This document shows, piece after piece, positions 40,840-50,411 of a DNA stretch of 64,000 nucleotides. Numbering within the stretch: position 1 is the first letter of the stretch; every line of letters begins with the position of its first letter. The DNA is from Meiothermus sp. (lineage in GTDB: Bacteria > Deinococcota > Deinococci > Deinococcales > Thermaceae): NCBI RefSeq assembly GCF_026004055.1, contig NZ_BPIJ01000002.1, positions 745,803 through 809,802 of the forward strand. Reading direction: 5' to 3'. Below the pieces are notes generated by a model. The model saw nothing but the letters and a program-made list of their open reading frames with translations, did no database searches and was not told the DNA's origin. A program made the position numbers and the translations under genes.

Positions 40840-40866
40840 CTATGCTGCACGGGGTGCAGCGTATAG
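40840..40866. promoter_or_regulatory. Isolated palindrome before a short plus-strand ORF
   Basis: CTATGCTGCAC and GTGCAGCGTATAG form a near-perfect 27-bp palindrome without a T-tract. It lies just before GGGAGGAAAC and an ATG (40876) opening a 35-codon basic ORF (MKAAAFGYTS) that overlaps the opposite-strand gene at 40896. The palindrome could be an operator; the ORF may be a decayed gene start. Confidence 0.35.
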
Positions 40867-40895
40867 GGAGGAAACATGAAGGCGGCAGCCTTTGG

Positions 40896-41132
40896 TTATA
40901 CGTCTTCCCAGCGCCGAATCTGCGAGGGTAACCTGCGCCAGCGCTTGGCGCGGAACCGGGCCTCCAGACGCCGCCAGCTATAAGCCAGCGCCCCCACGAT
41001 GCCGGCCCCTATGGCCAGCACCCACAAGGTAGCGAGGAGCCAGAGCACCACAAACAGGCCCACTGTTCCGGCTAACATCAGCAAAAGTACTCCGAGGGGG
41101 CCACGCGGAAGATTGAAAGCGAACGACCTCAC
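40896..41132 (-). CDS. Small two-helix membrane protein, function unknown
   Basis: The 78-residue protein has a long hydrophobic region (GVLLLMLAGTVGLFVVLWLL and WVLAIGAGIVGALAYSW) likely forming two helices, followed by a strongly basic tail (RRLEARFRAKRWRRLP). A TACTCT box at 41140-41145 (minus) ends 7 nt before GTG 41132, supporting this start; ATG 41138 is an alternative. No family recognised. Confidence 0.6.
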   Translation of the reverse strand: MRSFAFNLPRGPLGVLLLMLAGTVGLFVVLWLLATLWVLAIGAGIVGALAYSWRRLEARFRAKRWRRLPSQIRRWEDV

Positions 41133-41243
41133 GTACATCAGAGTAGGGCAAAAGCCATGAGGTAAATGATGTGAGGACGGCCATGACCCGCCCGGTGATT
41201 TTTGGCCTTCCATTCCAAAAACGTGGCCTATAATGCGCCTAGT

Positions 41244-42206
41244 ATGCCGGGCTCCGACAGCCTACCCATGGTGTTTGCTGCGGCGTTGACCGATCCGGGC
41301 CGCAAGCGAGCCCTCAACGAGGACGCGGTTGCCCAACTGCTAACTCCTTATGGTGGCATTTTTATAGTGGCCGACGGCATGGGTGGGCACCGAACCGGCG
41401 AGGTGGCTTCGCAAATGGCGGTGAGCCAGATTGTGGAAGTGCTCAAGCGCAGCGAACCCTCGCCCCAAGGGCTGCTAGAAGCCTACGAGGCCGCCAACGA
41501 GGCCATCTACCTGGCCGGACAAAAGCCCGAATCGCGGGGGATGGGCACGACCTGCACGGCCCTGTGGCTCGACCTGCCCTATGCCCTGATTGCCCACGTG
41601 GGCGACTCGAGGGCCTACCTGCTGCGCGACGGGGAACTCCTGCAGCTGACCCAGGATCACTCCTGGGTGGCCGACCGGGTGCGCCAGGGCCTACTAACGG
41701 AGGAGGAAGCCCGCAACCACCGCTGGCGCAACGTCATTACCAACGCCCTGGGCTCGTTTCCCGGTGCACGGGTAGACCTGGTGGGTCTCAAGGTGCGGCC
41801 AGGCGATGTGTTTTTGCTCTGCTCGGATGGTCTGAGTGGGGTTCTGGAAGACAAGGTGCTTTCCGAAATGATCCTTACTAACCCCCCCGAACCGGCGGTG
41901 GCCAAACTGATCAAGCTGGCCAACGACTGGGGTGGCCCCGACAACATCAGTGCGGTGGTGGTGACAATTGGCAGCCAGGTAGCCGAAAACCCCAGACCCT
42001 ACGCCCTTCCGCTCGAGGCCAACAACGGCCAGCCGGTGCACCTGCAAAGCGGCAACGACCCGGAAGTGCTTACCACCCAGATTGCCGAACCGGAAAAGAA
42101 ACCCAGCTTCTGGCAGCGCTGGGGCAGTGTGATTTTGCTTTTGCTGTGGTTTGGCCTGCTGGGGTTGGTCTTGTTCAATCAGTTTGGAAGTGGCAGCACC
42201 CCCTGA
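41244..42206 (+). CDS. PP2C-family serine/threonine phosphatase, membrane-anchored
   Basis: The 320-residue protein dephosphorylates Ser/Thr proteins with two metals. Motifs in order are RALNEDAVAQ, FIVADGMGGHRTGEVASQMA, HVGDSRAYLL, LCSDGLSGVL and GGPDNISAVVV. A hydrophilic linker leads to a C-terminal membrane helix (WGSVILLLLWFGLLGLVLFN), so the catalytic domain faces the cytoplasm. TATAAT at 41229-41234 lies 9 nt before the ATG. No partner kinase gene is in the window, unlike the usual PrpC/PrkC pair. Confidence 0.92.
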   Translation: MPGSDSLPMVFAAALTDPGRKRALNEDAVAQLLTPYGGIFIVADGMGGHRTGEVASQMAVSQIVEVLKRSEPSPQGLLEAYEAANEAIYLAGQKPESRGMGTTCTALWLDLPYALIAHVGDSRAYLLRDGELLQLTQDHSWVADRVRQGLLTEEEARNHRWRNVITNALGSFPGARVDLVGLKVRPGDVFLLCSDGLSGVLEDKVLSEMILTNPPEPAVAKLIKLANDWGGPDNISAVVVTIGSQVAENPRPYALPLEANNGQPVHLQSGNDPEVLTTQIAEPEKKPSFWQRWGSVILLLLWFGLLGLVLFNQFGSGSTP

Positions 42207-42307
42207 CTGCGATGGCCAACCATCCGGTGCGGCGAACTTTGCTGTAACGGGTACATTACGTTTCACGCGGTGAGGCGTAATGGTGTGATACCAAATACCT
42301 TCCTGTG

Positions 42308-42840
42308 CTACCTACCCTCAACCTCCATCCCCGCCATCTTCAACAGCACCCGGCTCCGGATGAGGTTGTGGGCCACCAGAAGCAGGTTCACCCGCGCCAC
42401 CAAACCCCACCAAGGGCGGGCCTCTATCCGGTGGAACCCAAGCAAACGCACCAAAACACCAAACCGCGTCTCAATCCCGTTCCTCACCCGTCCCATCCAA
42501 TCCTCTTCTCCCGACCATTCCCCGGCAGAAGGGCGAAGCGGAAAAAGAGGCCCCGCTCGTTCATCACCGCTACCAGGACATGACCCGCAAAAGCTCCGAG
42601 GAGGCCTGCTCCGATGGCTGCGTGGGGGAAGGAGAGGGTGTGGATGCGGTGGCCGTAGGCCAGGGGGTAGGGGTTTGAGGGTTTGGCGGCCATGTAGCCT
42701 TTGGCGAGGTTCCGGCCGTGGAGGGCGGGGTTTGGGGAGTTTGAGGCCTTGGGCTTGGCGGGCCTTGAGGGTGTCGTCCACCCAGATGTAGATGGATACC
42801 AGAAGGGTTTCTGCGTCAAGAAAAGGGGGTGCTCACGGTC
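42308..42840 (-). pseudogene. Degenerate transposase fragment
   Basis: Read on the minus strand, three frames are needed: WVDDTLKARQAQGLKL, then LAKGYMAAKPSNPYPLAYGH with FPHAAIGAGLLGAF, then GIETRFGVLVRLLGFHRIEA and GLVARVNLLLVAHNLIRS. The last part is typical of the C-terminal end of DDE transposases of the IS4/IS5 superfamily. At least two frameshifts, plus the MITE inserted at its 5' side (42842), make it dead. The exact family is uncertain. Confidence 0.65.
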
Positions 42841-42841
42841 T

Positions 42842-43183
42842 AGTGGTCTGGTAACTAAATTTCCGAAGTTTTGTACCGCACCCCGAATACATCGATGTAG
42901 AGATTCCATCCCACTTCGGCCCCCGAGATGGCCTAAAAACGCCCTCCCTACCGCGTAGGGAGGGTGGGGGAGGGTATTAGGCAAGGCCCCCAATCCGCTG
43001 CGTGAAGGGCCAGGTCAGCCACCCCACCTGGCCTCCCCTACGCAGTAGGGGAGGGAAGGGGCGAAGCGGGGTGGGGTGCTTTTCGCATGACCGTACAGGC
43101 AAGGCACCGAAGGCCCAGGTTTACGAGACACGGCGCGTTCTGAAGGCTAAACCCCATACTGCGTATTTTGTTACCAGACCACT
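42842..43183 (+). mobile_element. 342-bp MITE, copy 3 of 3
   Basis: Same ends and hairpins as 741-1082 and 21268-21608, with few differences. Flanks are CTAG on both sides. AAAAGGGGGTGCT at 42822-42834 and AGCACCCCCTCTTTTTT after 43190 form an inverted repeat around it, so it seems to sit in the loop of an older hairpin or element end. 43184-43303 holds no gene. Confidence 0.85.
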
Positions 43184-43315
43184 AGAGTCATAGCACCCCC
43201 TCTTTTTTCACATCCGAGCCTGGGAATCAAGTAGCACACGAAGGTTGGTATAAGACCCCTGCTCTAGCCGTCCTGTGCTTTCCCCTTTTTGCCCTCACCT
43301 GGGTAGTATCTACCC

Positions 43316-44326
43316 ATGACCGCTGCTTTCTCCTTAGCCCAGGTACGCGAGGCCATTCAGCGCTATTTGCTGGAAGCCTTGCCCAAGCCCGAGGCCTACC
43401 AGCGCCCTGAACTGGCCGAGTATGCCCGGCTTTTGCGCGACTACCCCGAGCGCGGCGGCAAGATGTTGCGCGGCATGCTGCTGGTCTATACCGGGCTGGC
43501 CTATGGGGCCAAACTCGAGGCCCTGCTTCCGGTAGCAGCCGCCCTCGAGCTCTTCCAAAACTGGGCCCTAATCCACGACGATATCGAGGATGCTTCCGAA
43601 GAACGGCGGGGTAAGCCCGCCTTGCACAAGCTCTACGGAATGCCCCTGGCGCTGAATGCAGGTGACGCCCTGCACGCCCGGATGTGGGCCATCCTGATCA
43701 AGGCCCAGGTGCCCCACACGGTTCTTTCGGAGTTTGTGAAGCTGGTCGAACTGACTGCGCAAGGGCAACACCTCGAGATGACCTGGATGGAGCGCCAGCG
43801 CTTCGACCTGCAGGAGGCCGATTATTTGGAGATGGTGGGGCAGAAGGCTGCTTACTACACGGCCGTGGCTCCTCTGCGGCTGGGCGCCCTGGCCGCTGGG
43901 GTGGAGCCGCCGGTAGTCTTTGAAGAAGCCGGGATGAAACTGGGGATTGGTTTTCAGATTGTGGATGATGTACTCAACCTCGAGGGCGACCCCGCCAAGT
44001 ACGGCAAGGAAATCGCAGGCGACCTGTGGGAGGGCAAGCGCACCTTAATCTTGCTGCACTTTTTGCAAAAGGCCGATCCAGACGAGCGGGCACGGGCCGA
44101 ACACCTGCTGCGCATCCCGCGGGAACAAAAACCCGCTGCCGAGGTGGGCTGGCTGCACGAGCGCCTCTTGCAGTCGGGCGCGGTGGCCTACGCCCAGCGG
44201 GCGGCCGAGGCCCTGCTGACGGAAGGGCTGAAGCAACTGGAACCGGTGCTGCTTGAGGCGCCCCAAAAAGATTTCGCTGTGGGGGTGCTGGGGGTACTGC
44301 AAAGCCTGGTGCGGCGCGAGGCCTGA
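43316..44326 (+). CDS. Polyprenyl diphosphate synthase (trans-prenyltransferase)
   Basis: The enzyme lengthens allylic diphosphates with isopentenyl diphosphate. The 336-residue protein has the first aspartate-rich motif in [20 protein letters not shown] (near residue 88) and the second as [20 protein letters not shown] (near 217), where the usual DDxxD ends in Asn. The length fits GGPP- or longer-chain synthases for carotenoids and quinones. TAGTAT ends 6 nt before ATG 43316, so leaderless. Product chain length cannot be told safely. Confidence 0.9.
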   Translation: MTAAFSLAQVREAIQRYLLEALPKPEAYQRPELAEYARLLRDYPERGGKMLRGMLLVYTGLAYGAKLEALLPVAAALELFQNWALIHDDIEDASEERRGKPALHKLYGMPLALNAGDALHARMWAILIKAQVPHTVLSEFVKLVELTAQGQHLEMTWMERQRFDLQEADYLEMVGQKAAYYTAVAPLRLGALAAGVEPPVVFEEAGMKLGIGFQIVDDVLNLEGDPAKYGKEIAGDLWEGKRTLILLHFLQKADPDERARAEHLLRIPREQKPAAEVGWLHERLLQSGAVAYAQRAAEALLTEGLKQLEPVLLEAPQKDFAVGVLGVLQSLVRREA

Positions 44327-44408
44327 AGCGTGTTTTTGCCAGGCCGGTAGTCCAGGCATCGTAATCCAGTCCAGGGTTCACAGTGCTATAAAAAGTATAC
44401 TAAAGTCC

Positions 44409-45473
44409 ATGGAACCCATGCCCTTCGAGCTCGGGCTCTACACCTTTGTCGAAAATACCCCCGATCCCTATACCGGGCAACTGCAAGCTCCGGCGGAGCG
44501 CATGCGCGACTTGCTGGAAACCGCCGAGCTGGCCGAGCAGGTGGGTCTGGACGTGTTTGCGGTGGGTGAGCACCACAGAGAAGAGTATCTCTCGAGCGCC
44601 CCCGCAGTTATTCTGGCCGCCATCGCCGCACGCACCCGCCGCATCCGCCTGAGCAGTGCCGTGACGGTGCTCAGCTCCGACGACCCGGTGCGGGTGTTCC
44701 AGCAGTTTGCCACGCTCGACCTGCTCTCGCAGGGGCGGGCCGAGATCATGGCCGGGCGGGGTTCTTTCATCGAGTCGTTTCCCCTGTTCGGCTACGATTT
44801 GCATGATTACAACGAACTATTCGAGGAAAAACTGCGGCTATTGCTCAAAATTCGCGAGCAGGAGCGGGTAACCTGGAGCGGCAAACACCGGCCTGCGCTC
44901 GAGGATCAGCCCATTTACCCCCGCCCCGTGCAGAATCCGCTGCCGGTCTGGGTCGCGGTGGGCGGCACCCCGGCCTCGGTGGTGCGGGCTGCCAGCCTGG
45001 GCCTGCCCATGGCCCTGGCCATCATCGGGGGGATGCCGGAGCGTTTTGCCCCCCTCTTCGATCTCTACCGCCAGACCGCCCGCCGCCTGAACCAGAGTCC
45101 ACAGCCCCTTTCCATCAACGCCCACGGTTTTATCGCCGACGACCCCAAGGAGGCCCTCGAGGTCTCCTACGCCACCAGCAGCCCCATCATGAACCGCATC
45201 GGGCGCGAGCGCGGCTGGCCCCCCCAAAGCCGCGCTCAGTACGAGGCCGGCACCAGCCTGCGTGGAGCGCTCTTTGTGGGCAGCCCGGAGCAGATCATCG
45301 AGAAAATTCTGTTCCAGCACGAAATCTTCGGACACCAGCGGTTCTTGCTGCAACTGAGCGTGGGCACCGTGCCACACCAGAAAATGCTGCGGGCCATCGA
45401 GCTTTTTGGCACCGAAGTGGCGCCGGTGGTGCGGCGGGAGATTGCCCGGCGGGCCGGCTCGGTGGCGGTGTAG
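44409..45473 (+). CDS. Luciferase-like (LLM class) flavin-dependent oxidoreductase
   Basis: The 354-residue protein has the bacterial-luciferase barrel, with [18 protein letters not shown] at the start, [17 protein letters not shown] (flavin pocket), [20 protein letters not shown] and [19 protein letters not shown]. Such enzymes use FMN or F420; the cofactor is not certain but FMN is likely here. TATACT (44396-44401) ends 7 nt before ATG 44409, fixing the start and suggesting a leaderless mRNA. The frame extends upstream into the prenyl synthase region without support. Confidence 0.88.
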   Translation: MEPMPFELGLYTFVENTPDPYTGQLQAPAERMRDLLETAELAEQVGLDVFAVGEHHREEYLSSAPAVILAAIAARTRRIRLSSAVTVLSSDDPVRVFQQFATLDLLSQGRAEIMAGRGSFIESFPLFGYDLHDYNELFEEKLRLLLKIREQERVTWSGKHRPALEDQPIYPRPVQNPLPVWVAVGGTPASVVRAASLGLPMALAIIGGMPERFAPLFDLYRQTARRLNQSPQPLSINAHGFIADDPKEALEVSYATSSPIMNRIGRERGWPPQSRAQYEAGTSLRGALFVGSPEQIIEKILFQHEIFGHQRFLLQLSVGTVPHQKMLRAIELFGTEVAPVVRREIARRAGSVAV

Positions 45474-45619
45474 AAATAGCGGCTTGCACCTCTGGTTTTA
45501 TCTGGCGCAAAATGCCCCTGCTGCTGTGGTGTGGCTAAGGCCGGGCTCGCAGGCTCGAGCGTGTAGCGAGAAAGCGTCCCACCGTTGGAGCACTCAACGG
45601 CTTTGATACCATGTGGCGA

Positions 45620-46900
45620 ATGGATCCCAAGCAGGTCATGCAGAAACTCTCTTTCCTACCCGACCTGCACATGGTGGGCGGTGCGGTGCGTGATATTTTG
45701 CTAGGGCTGAAGCCCGAAGACCTGGACTTTGCTACCTCGGCGCCCCCGGAAGAGGTTATGCGCCAGGCCAAAGCCCACGGCCTCGCGGCCATCCCCACCG
45801 GCGTGGAACACGGTACCGTGACGGTTCTGATCGACCACCACCCCTACGAGGTCACCACCTTTCGCCGCGATGTGGAGACCTTCGGGCGCAAGGCCAGGGT
45901 GGCTTGGGGCCAGAGCATCGAGGAAGACCTGGCCCGGCGCGATTTCACCATTGGGGCTATAGCCATGAACCTCGAGGGGCAAGTAATTGACCCCTACGGC
46001 GGCCAGCGGGATATCGAGGCAAAAGTATTGCGGGCAGTCGGCGACCCGGCCCAGCGCTTCCGCGAGGATTACCTGCGGGTGATCCGGGCAGGCCGGTTTG
46101 CCTCGCGCTACGGTTTCGAGATCGAGCCCAAAACCCTGCAAGCCGCGCGGGAAGCAGCCCCAGAGGTGCTCTCGCACGTGGCCATCGAGCGCGTCACCGC
46201 CGAGTTCAACAAGGCCTTCCAGAATGGCATCCCCAGCCGCTTTGTACGCTACTTGTACGACCTAGAAATCTTGCAACGGCTCATCCCCGAATTTGAAGAC
46301 ACCCACCTACTGCTGCAAAACCCCCGCTGGCACCCCGAAGGCGACGTGCTAACCCACGTGCTTCAGGTGGTGGATCGGGCTCCGCCCCCCATCCGCTGGC
46401 ACGCTCTGCTCCACGACATCGGTAAAAAAGACACCGCCCGCTGGAAACCCGAAGGCTGGTATAGCTTTTATGGCCACGAACAGGTGGGGGCCCGGCTTAT
46501 TCCGCGTATCGCCCGCGACCTGCGCTTGCCCAACCACCTGCGCGACGAACTGGTGGTCACTACCGCCTTGCACATGGTGCCGGTCTTTACCAAGCCCACC
46601 CCGGCAGCCATCCGCAAGTTCCAGGCCCAGGCCGGGCCCTATCTGCCGGCTTTGCAAGCCCTGTACCAGGCCGATGGGGCCGAGCGTCGTCCCAAGGAGT
46701 CCTGGAAGTTTTTTGAGCCCCAGCCGGTGCCGGTGAAGCCAGTTTTGCTGGGGCGCCACCTGATCGAACGGGGGCACAAGCCGGGAAAGGATTTTAGCCG
46801 GATGCTCCAGGCGGCCCACAACTGGCAACTAGAAACCGGCGAGACCGACATTGAAAAGCTTTATCAGGTTGCTTTGAAGGCTCGGGCAAAGGAAGGTTAA
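45620..46900 (+). CDS. cca: CCA tRNA nucleotidyltransferase / poly(A) polymerase family protein
   Basis: The 426-residue protein has the nucleotidyltransferase core GGAVRDILLGLKPEDLDFAT with the DLD metal pair, RRDFTIGAIAMN, the RxxR-type nucleotide-recognition helix EDYLRVIRAGRFASRYGFEI, and a C-terminal HD domain (HALLHDIGKKDTARW) that could give phosphohydrolase activity. It adds or repairs the tRNA 3' CCA end, but some relatives add only parts of it. ATG 45620 is chosen: TACCAT ends 7 nt upstream with TTGGAG at the -35 place; ATG 45611 lies within that box. Confidence 0.88.
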   Translation: MDPKQVMQKLSFLPDLHMVGGAVRDILLGLKPEDLDFATSAPPEEVMRQAKAHGLAAIPTGVEHGTVTVLIDHHPYEVTTFRRDVETFGRKARVAWGQSIEEDLARRDFTIGAIAMNLEGQVIDPYGGQRDIEAKVLRAVGDPAQRFREDYLRVIRAGRFASRYGFEIEPKTLQAAREAAPEVLSHVAIERVTAEFNKAFQNGIPSRFVRYLYDLEILQRLIPEFEDTHLLLQNPRWHPEGDVLTHVLQVVDRAPPPIRWHALLHDIGKKDTARWKPEGWYSFYGHEQVGARLIPRIARDLRLPNHLRDELVVTTALHMVPVFTKPTPAAIRKFQAQAGPYLPALQALYQADGAERRPKESWKFFEPQPVPVKPVLLGRHLIERGHKPGKDFSRMLQAAHNWQLETGETDIEKLYQVALKARAKEG

Positions 46901-46988
46901 CCCAGTCCGGTATCCGCGGATTTTCTCTGACCCGATTTTGGCCTGCTTTCGACGACAAAAATAGGGAGAGGCGCGATAAGCTATTTAG

Positions 46989-48161
46989 GTGCGACGCTAT
47001 TGGGAACAACCCTACACCAGCGAGTTCGAGGCCCGGGTAGTACGGGCCTGGAGCGAGGGTGAAAAGCACTATGCGGTGCTGGATCAGACCCTCTTTTACC
47101 CCACCTCGGGGGGCCAGGCCTGCGATACCGGCAGCCTGGGTGGGGTGGCGGTGTTGGAGGTGCTCGAGGATGCCAAAGTTACTGGCAACATCGTCCACCG
47201 CCTGGAAGGCCCCCTTGTCGAAGGGCAAAGCGTCGTGGGAAAGCTCGACTGGGCACGCCGCTACCGACACATGCAGCGCCACACCGCCGAGCACATACTG
47301 GGGCAGGCTTTTTTGCGGGCCGCAGGCTGGAATGTGGTGGCGGTCAACATGGGCAGCCCGGTATGCACCATGGACTTCGATGGCGAACCCGCCGAGGAAA
47401 CCGTCCGCCAGGCCGAGGCCTTGGCCAACTGGGCGGTGTACGCCAACACCCCGGTACACACCTACTTTATCGACCACACCGAGGCCGAGGCCCACGGCCT
47501 GCGCCGTTCGCCCAAGGTTACGGGCACCATCCGGGTGGTGGAGATCGAGCACTGGGACAAGGTAGCCTGCGGGGGCCTGCACGTGGCCCATACCGGCGAG
47601 GCCGGCCCCATCAAGATCACCAAGTTCGAGCGCTACAAGGGCGGTACGCGCATCTACTTTGTGGCGGGTTGGGAGGCCCTGGAGCTTTTCGACCAGGAAC
47701 ACCGCCTGCTCGTGCGCCTGGGCGAGAAGTTTAGCGCGGGGATGCTGGAGCTGGAAAAGCCCCTCGAGAACCTGCGCAGCGAGTGGCAGCGGGTACGGGC
47801 CGAAAACGCCGCCCTCAAAGACGAGCTGGCCGAGCGCTTCATGCGCGAACTGCTCACCGAGTTCCCTGGCCTGACCATCGGGGCCCAGGTTCCGGGCGCC
47901 GTGCTGGACATAGTGGGCAAGCGGCTGGCCGAGTGGCCGGGGGTGCTGGCCCTGCTCCTTGCCCAGGCCGGGGACAAAGCCCGCTACGTGCTGCTCAAGC
48001 ACCCGAGCCGCCCCGAAGACTTACAGGCCCTCTGGGACGCCGTACTGAAGCCGCTGGGTGCCAGAGGCGGGGGGGCTTTGGTCAAGCTGGGGGTGCTGCC
48101 CCTGTCGGCCCTACACCCTGCCCTGGAAGGCTTCCAGCAATACCTGGCTAGCCGTTCTTGA
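46989..48161 (+). CDS. Alanyl-tRNA editing protein (AlaX-L type)
   Basis: The protein removes serine or glycine wrongly attached to tRNA-Ala. The 390-residue chain has the zinc ligands HTAEH (near residue 99) and CGGLH (near 191) of the second additional domain, and a DHHA1-like C-terminal domain (GARGGGALVKLG), like the editing half of AlaRS but without the catalytic aminoacylation domain. It begins at GTG 46989, 6 nt after TAAGCT (leaderless). It is next to cca, another tRNA quality enzyme. Confidence 0.9.
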   Translation: MRRYWEQPYTSEFEARVVRAWSEGEKHYAVLDQTLFYPTSGGQACDTGSLGGVAVLEVLEDAKVTGNIVHRLEGPLVEGQSVVGKLDWARRYRHMQRHTAEHILGQAFLRAAGWNVVAVNMGSPVCTMDFDGEPAEETVRQAEALANWAVYANTPVHTYFIDHTEAEAHGLRRSPKVTGTIRVVEIEHWDKVACGGLHVAHTGEAGPIKITKFERYKGGTRIYFVAGWEALELFDQEHRLLVRLGEKFSAGMLELEKPLENLRSEWQRVRAENAALKDELAERFMRELLTEFPGLTIGAQVPGAVLDIVGKRLAEWPGVLALLLAQAGDKARYVLLKHPSRPEDLQALWDAVLKPLGARGGGALVKLGVLPLSALHPALEGFQQYLASRS

Positions 48162-48162
48162 G

Positions 48163-50367
48163 TTACGATTCCAGGCTCATCTTGGGCATTATCCGGCGGA
48201 GCGGCTCCGGCAGCCACCAGTTCCACCGGCCCGCGAGTACCAGCACCGCGGGCACCAGCACCAGCCGCACCAGGGTTGCATCCAACAAGACCGCTACCGC
48301 CAGACCCAGGCCGATGGTCTTGTTGGCGACCACCTGCCCAAACACAAAGGCCGAGAAAACAATAATCATAATCAGGGCCGCACTGGTAATCACCCCGGCG
48401 GTGCGCTCGAGGGCATACCGCACCGCCTGGGGGGTATCCAGCCCGGCCAGATGGGCTTCCTGCACGCGGGAGAGCAAAAAGATTTCGTAGTCCATCGAAA
48501 GCCCAAAAATCACCGCAAAGAGCAGGATGGGCAGCGAGCTATCGATGCCGCCCACATCGGTAGGCGCTCCCACCAGTCCGGCGCCCAGGCCCTCCTGGAA
48601 GATCAGGGTGATCAGGCCATAGGCCGCCCCCACCGTGAGGGTGTTCATCAGGATGGACTTGAGGGGAATCAAGAGGCTGCGGAAGGCCACGGCCAGCAGC
48701 AGAAAAGTGGCCACAAAAACTGTCCCGATGGACAGCGGCATGGCCCCCACCAAAGCCTGGGTAAACTCCATGGAGCCCACCGGCGCCCCGCCCAGCAGCA
48801 CCCGTTCAAAGCCCGCGTTCTGGGCTTCCTGTTTGAGCCTTGTGTACCACTCGGGGATCCGGGGGGCCTGCACGGCATCGCGGGGAATCACCGTTAGGCG
48901 CAGGTAGCGGCGGTTCTGGCTCACATACTGGTTGGAAAGGCCCACCAGTTCGGCAAACCCGCCCTGGCCCGAAAGCCGCCCGGCCAGAAAAGGCGAGACC
49001 ACCAGCCGCACCTCGGGCCAGGCCGAAAGGCGCTGCTCGAGGTCGCGCCAGCGGGCGCGGTGCTCGGGGGTGAAGCCTTCTTCGCCCAGGTCTAAGAGGA
49101 TTTCAAAGGCGTCCAGGGCACCCCCCAGCTCCATCTGTCGGATGAGCTCGAGGCCCTTGCGCGACTCCACATTCGGGCCCAGTCCAAAAGCCCCGGTGTA
49201 GCCCAACTTCATCTGGGTGGCCGGCCAGGCCAGGGCCAGAAGCAGCCCCGTCACCCCCAAGGCCCACGTCCAGGGACGCTGCATCACCCCCCGGGCCCAG
49301 CGGCCCCAGAAGGGGCTCACCCGCCCGCTGCTGGTGGGCTTGAAGGCGAAGCGACGAGGGGCGTTCACCCGCTCGCCCAGCATCGAGAGGATGGCCGGGA
49401 GCAGGGTAATCGAGGCCAGCACGGTCAGGGTAATGGACATCACCCCGCCCACCCCCATCGAACGGATGAAGGTCAGGTCGGGCACCAGCATGGCCCCCAT
49501 GGCGATGGCCACCACCAATCCGCTCGAGGCCACCGTCCGCCCCGCGGTCTGGGTGGTGATGGCGGCCGCCGCCTGCGCCGGTCGCCCCGAGGCCAGCTCT
49601 TCGCGGAAGCGATTGACCATCAGCAAGGCGTAGTCAATTCCGGCCCCCAGCGAAAGCATGGTGATCACCGAAAGGGCAAAGCTGCTCACTTCGCCCAAAT
49701 ACGTGAGGAAAAACAAGCAGGCCAGGCCGGTGGTGATGGCCACCACCCCCACCATCAGGGGCAGCCCGGTGGCCACCAGCGCCCCAAAGGCCAGCAACAA
49801 GACCAGCCCGGTGAGGGGCAGGGCCATCAGTTCGCTGCGTTTGACATCGGCTTCCAACAGGTGCAAAAAGTCTTTGGTGACGGCAGTGGCCCCGGTCACG
49901 TAAAAGCGAATCTCGGGGGTCTGGGCTGCTTTGGCCTCGCGTCGCAGAGCCTCGATTACGGCCTCACCGTTCTCGAGGCGGGTGTCCAGCAAGGTGGCGG
50001 TAATCTTGCCGTCGGGGCTTTGTTGTTGTAAGGGGCTGGGTGCGTCGTAGCGGCTGAGCCGGATGACCCCCTCGAGGTGCTCGATTCGGGCGATGAGCTG
50101 GTTGTAGATCGCCCGAAACCGAGGGTCGCTCTCGGGCAAGCTGGACTCGCTCACCAGCACCGTGCGGTCTACCGACGGTTGGGCAAACTGTTCGGTGTAG
50201 ATTTGCGTGACCTTTTGGGCCTCGCTGTGCCTCACATCACTCGCGTTGGCCGCCAGGCGCCCTGGGGCCATGCGAGCCGCCGGAATGGCTAGCAACACCA
50301 CCAAGACCCAAACCAAAATAACCTGTAGCGGATATCGCGTCACGAAGCGGGCCAGGCGGGCAAACAT
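48163..50367 (-). CDS. MMPL/RND-family membrane exporter
   Basis: The 734-residue protein has twelve membrane segments in two halves, each with a large extracytoplasmic loop. The signature segments are MLSLGAGIDYALLMVNRFRE in the first half and IFGLSMDYEIFLLSRVQEAH in the second, including the Asp-Tyr proton-relay pairs typical of MMPL transporters. Substrates are usually lipids or hydrophobic compounds; here unknown. It lies 44 bp downstream of the NUDIX gene and converges on the AlaX gene with only 1 bp between them. Confidence 0.9.
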   Translation of the reverse strand: MFARLARFVTRYPLQVILVWVLVVLLAIPAARMAPGRLAANASDVRHSEAQKVTQIYTEQFAQPSVDRTVLVSESSLPESDPRFRAIYNQLIARIEHLEGVIRLSRYDAPSPLQQQSPDGKITATLLDTRLENGEAVIEALRREAKAAQTPEIRFYVTGATAVTKDFLHLLEADVKRSELMALPLTGLVLLLAFGALVATGLPLMVGVVAITTGLACLFFLTYLGEVSSFALSVITMLSLGAGIDYALLMVNRFREELASGRPAQAAAAITTQTAGRTVASSGLVVAIAMGAMLVPDLTFIRSMGVGGVMSITLTVLASITLLPAILSMLGERVNAPRRFAFKPTSSGRVSPFWGRWARGVMQRPWTWALGVTGLLLALAWPATQMKLGYTGAFGLGPNVESRKGLELIRQMELGGALDAFEILLDLGEEGFTPEHRARWRDLEQRLSAWPEVRLVVSPFLAGRLSGQGGFAELVGLSNQYVSQNRRYLRLTVIPRDAVQAPRIPEWYTRLKQEAQNAGFERVLLGGAPVGSMEFTQALVGAMPLSIGTVFVATFLLLAVAFRSLLIPLKSILMNTLTVGAAYGLITLIFQEGLGAGLVGAPTDVGGIDSSLPILLFAVIFGLSMDYEIFLLSRVQEAHLAGLDTPQAVRYALERTAGVITSAALIMIIVFSAFVFGQVVANKTIGLGLAVAVLLDATLVRLVLVPAVLVLAGRWNWWLPEPLRRIMPKMSLES

Positions 50368-50411
50368 AAATCAGGACAACTTTAAAGCTGTTCAATGGGT
50401 GGAAACCACCC

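Noticed and set aside
46794-48002. 402-codon minus-strand ORF opposite the AlaX gene
   Set aside because: Antisense shadow of a gene with intact HTAEH and CGGLH zinc motifs.
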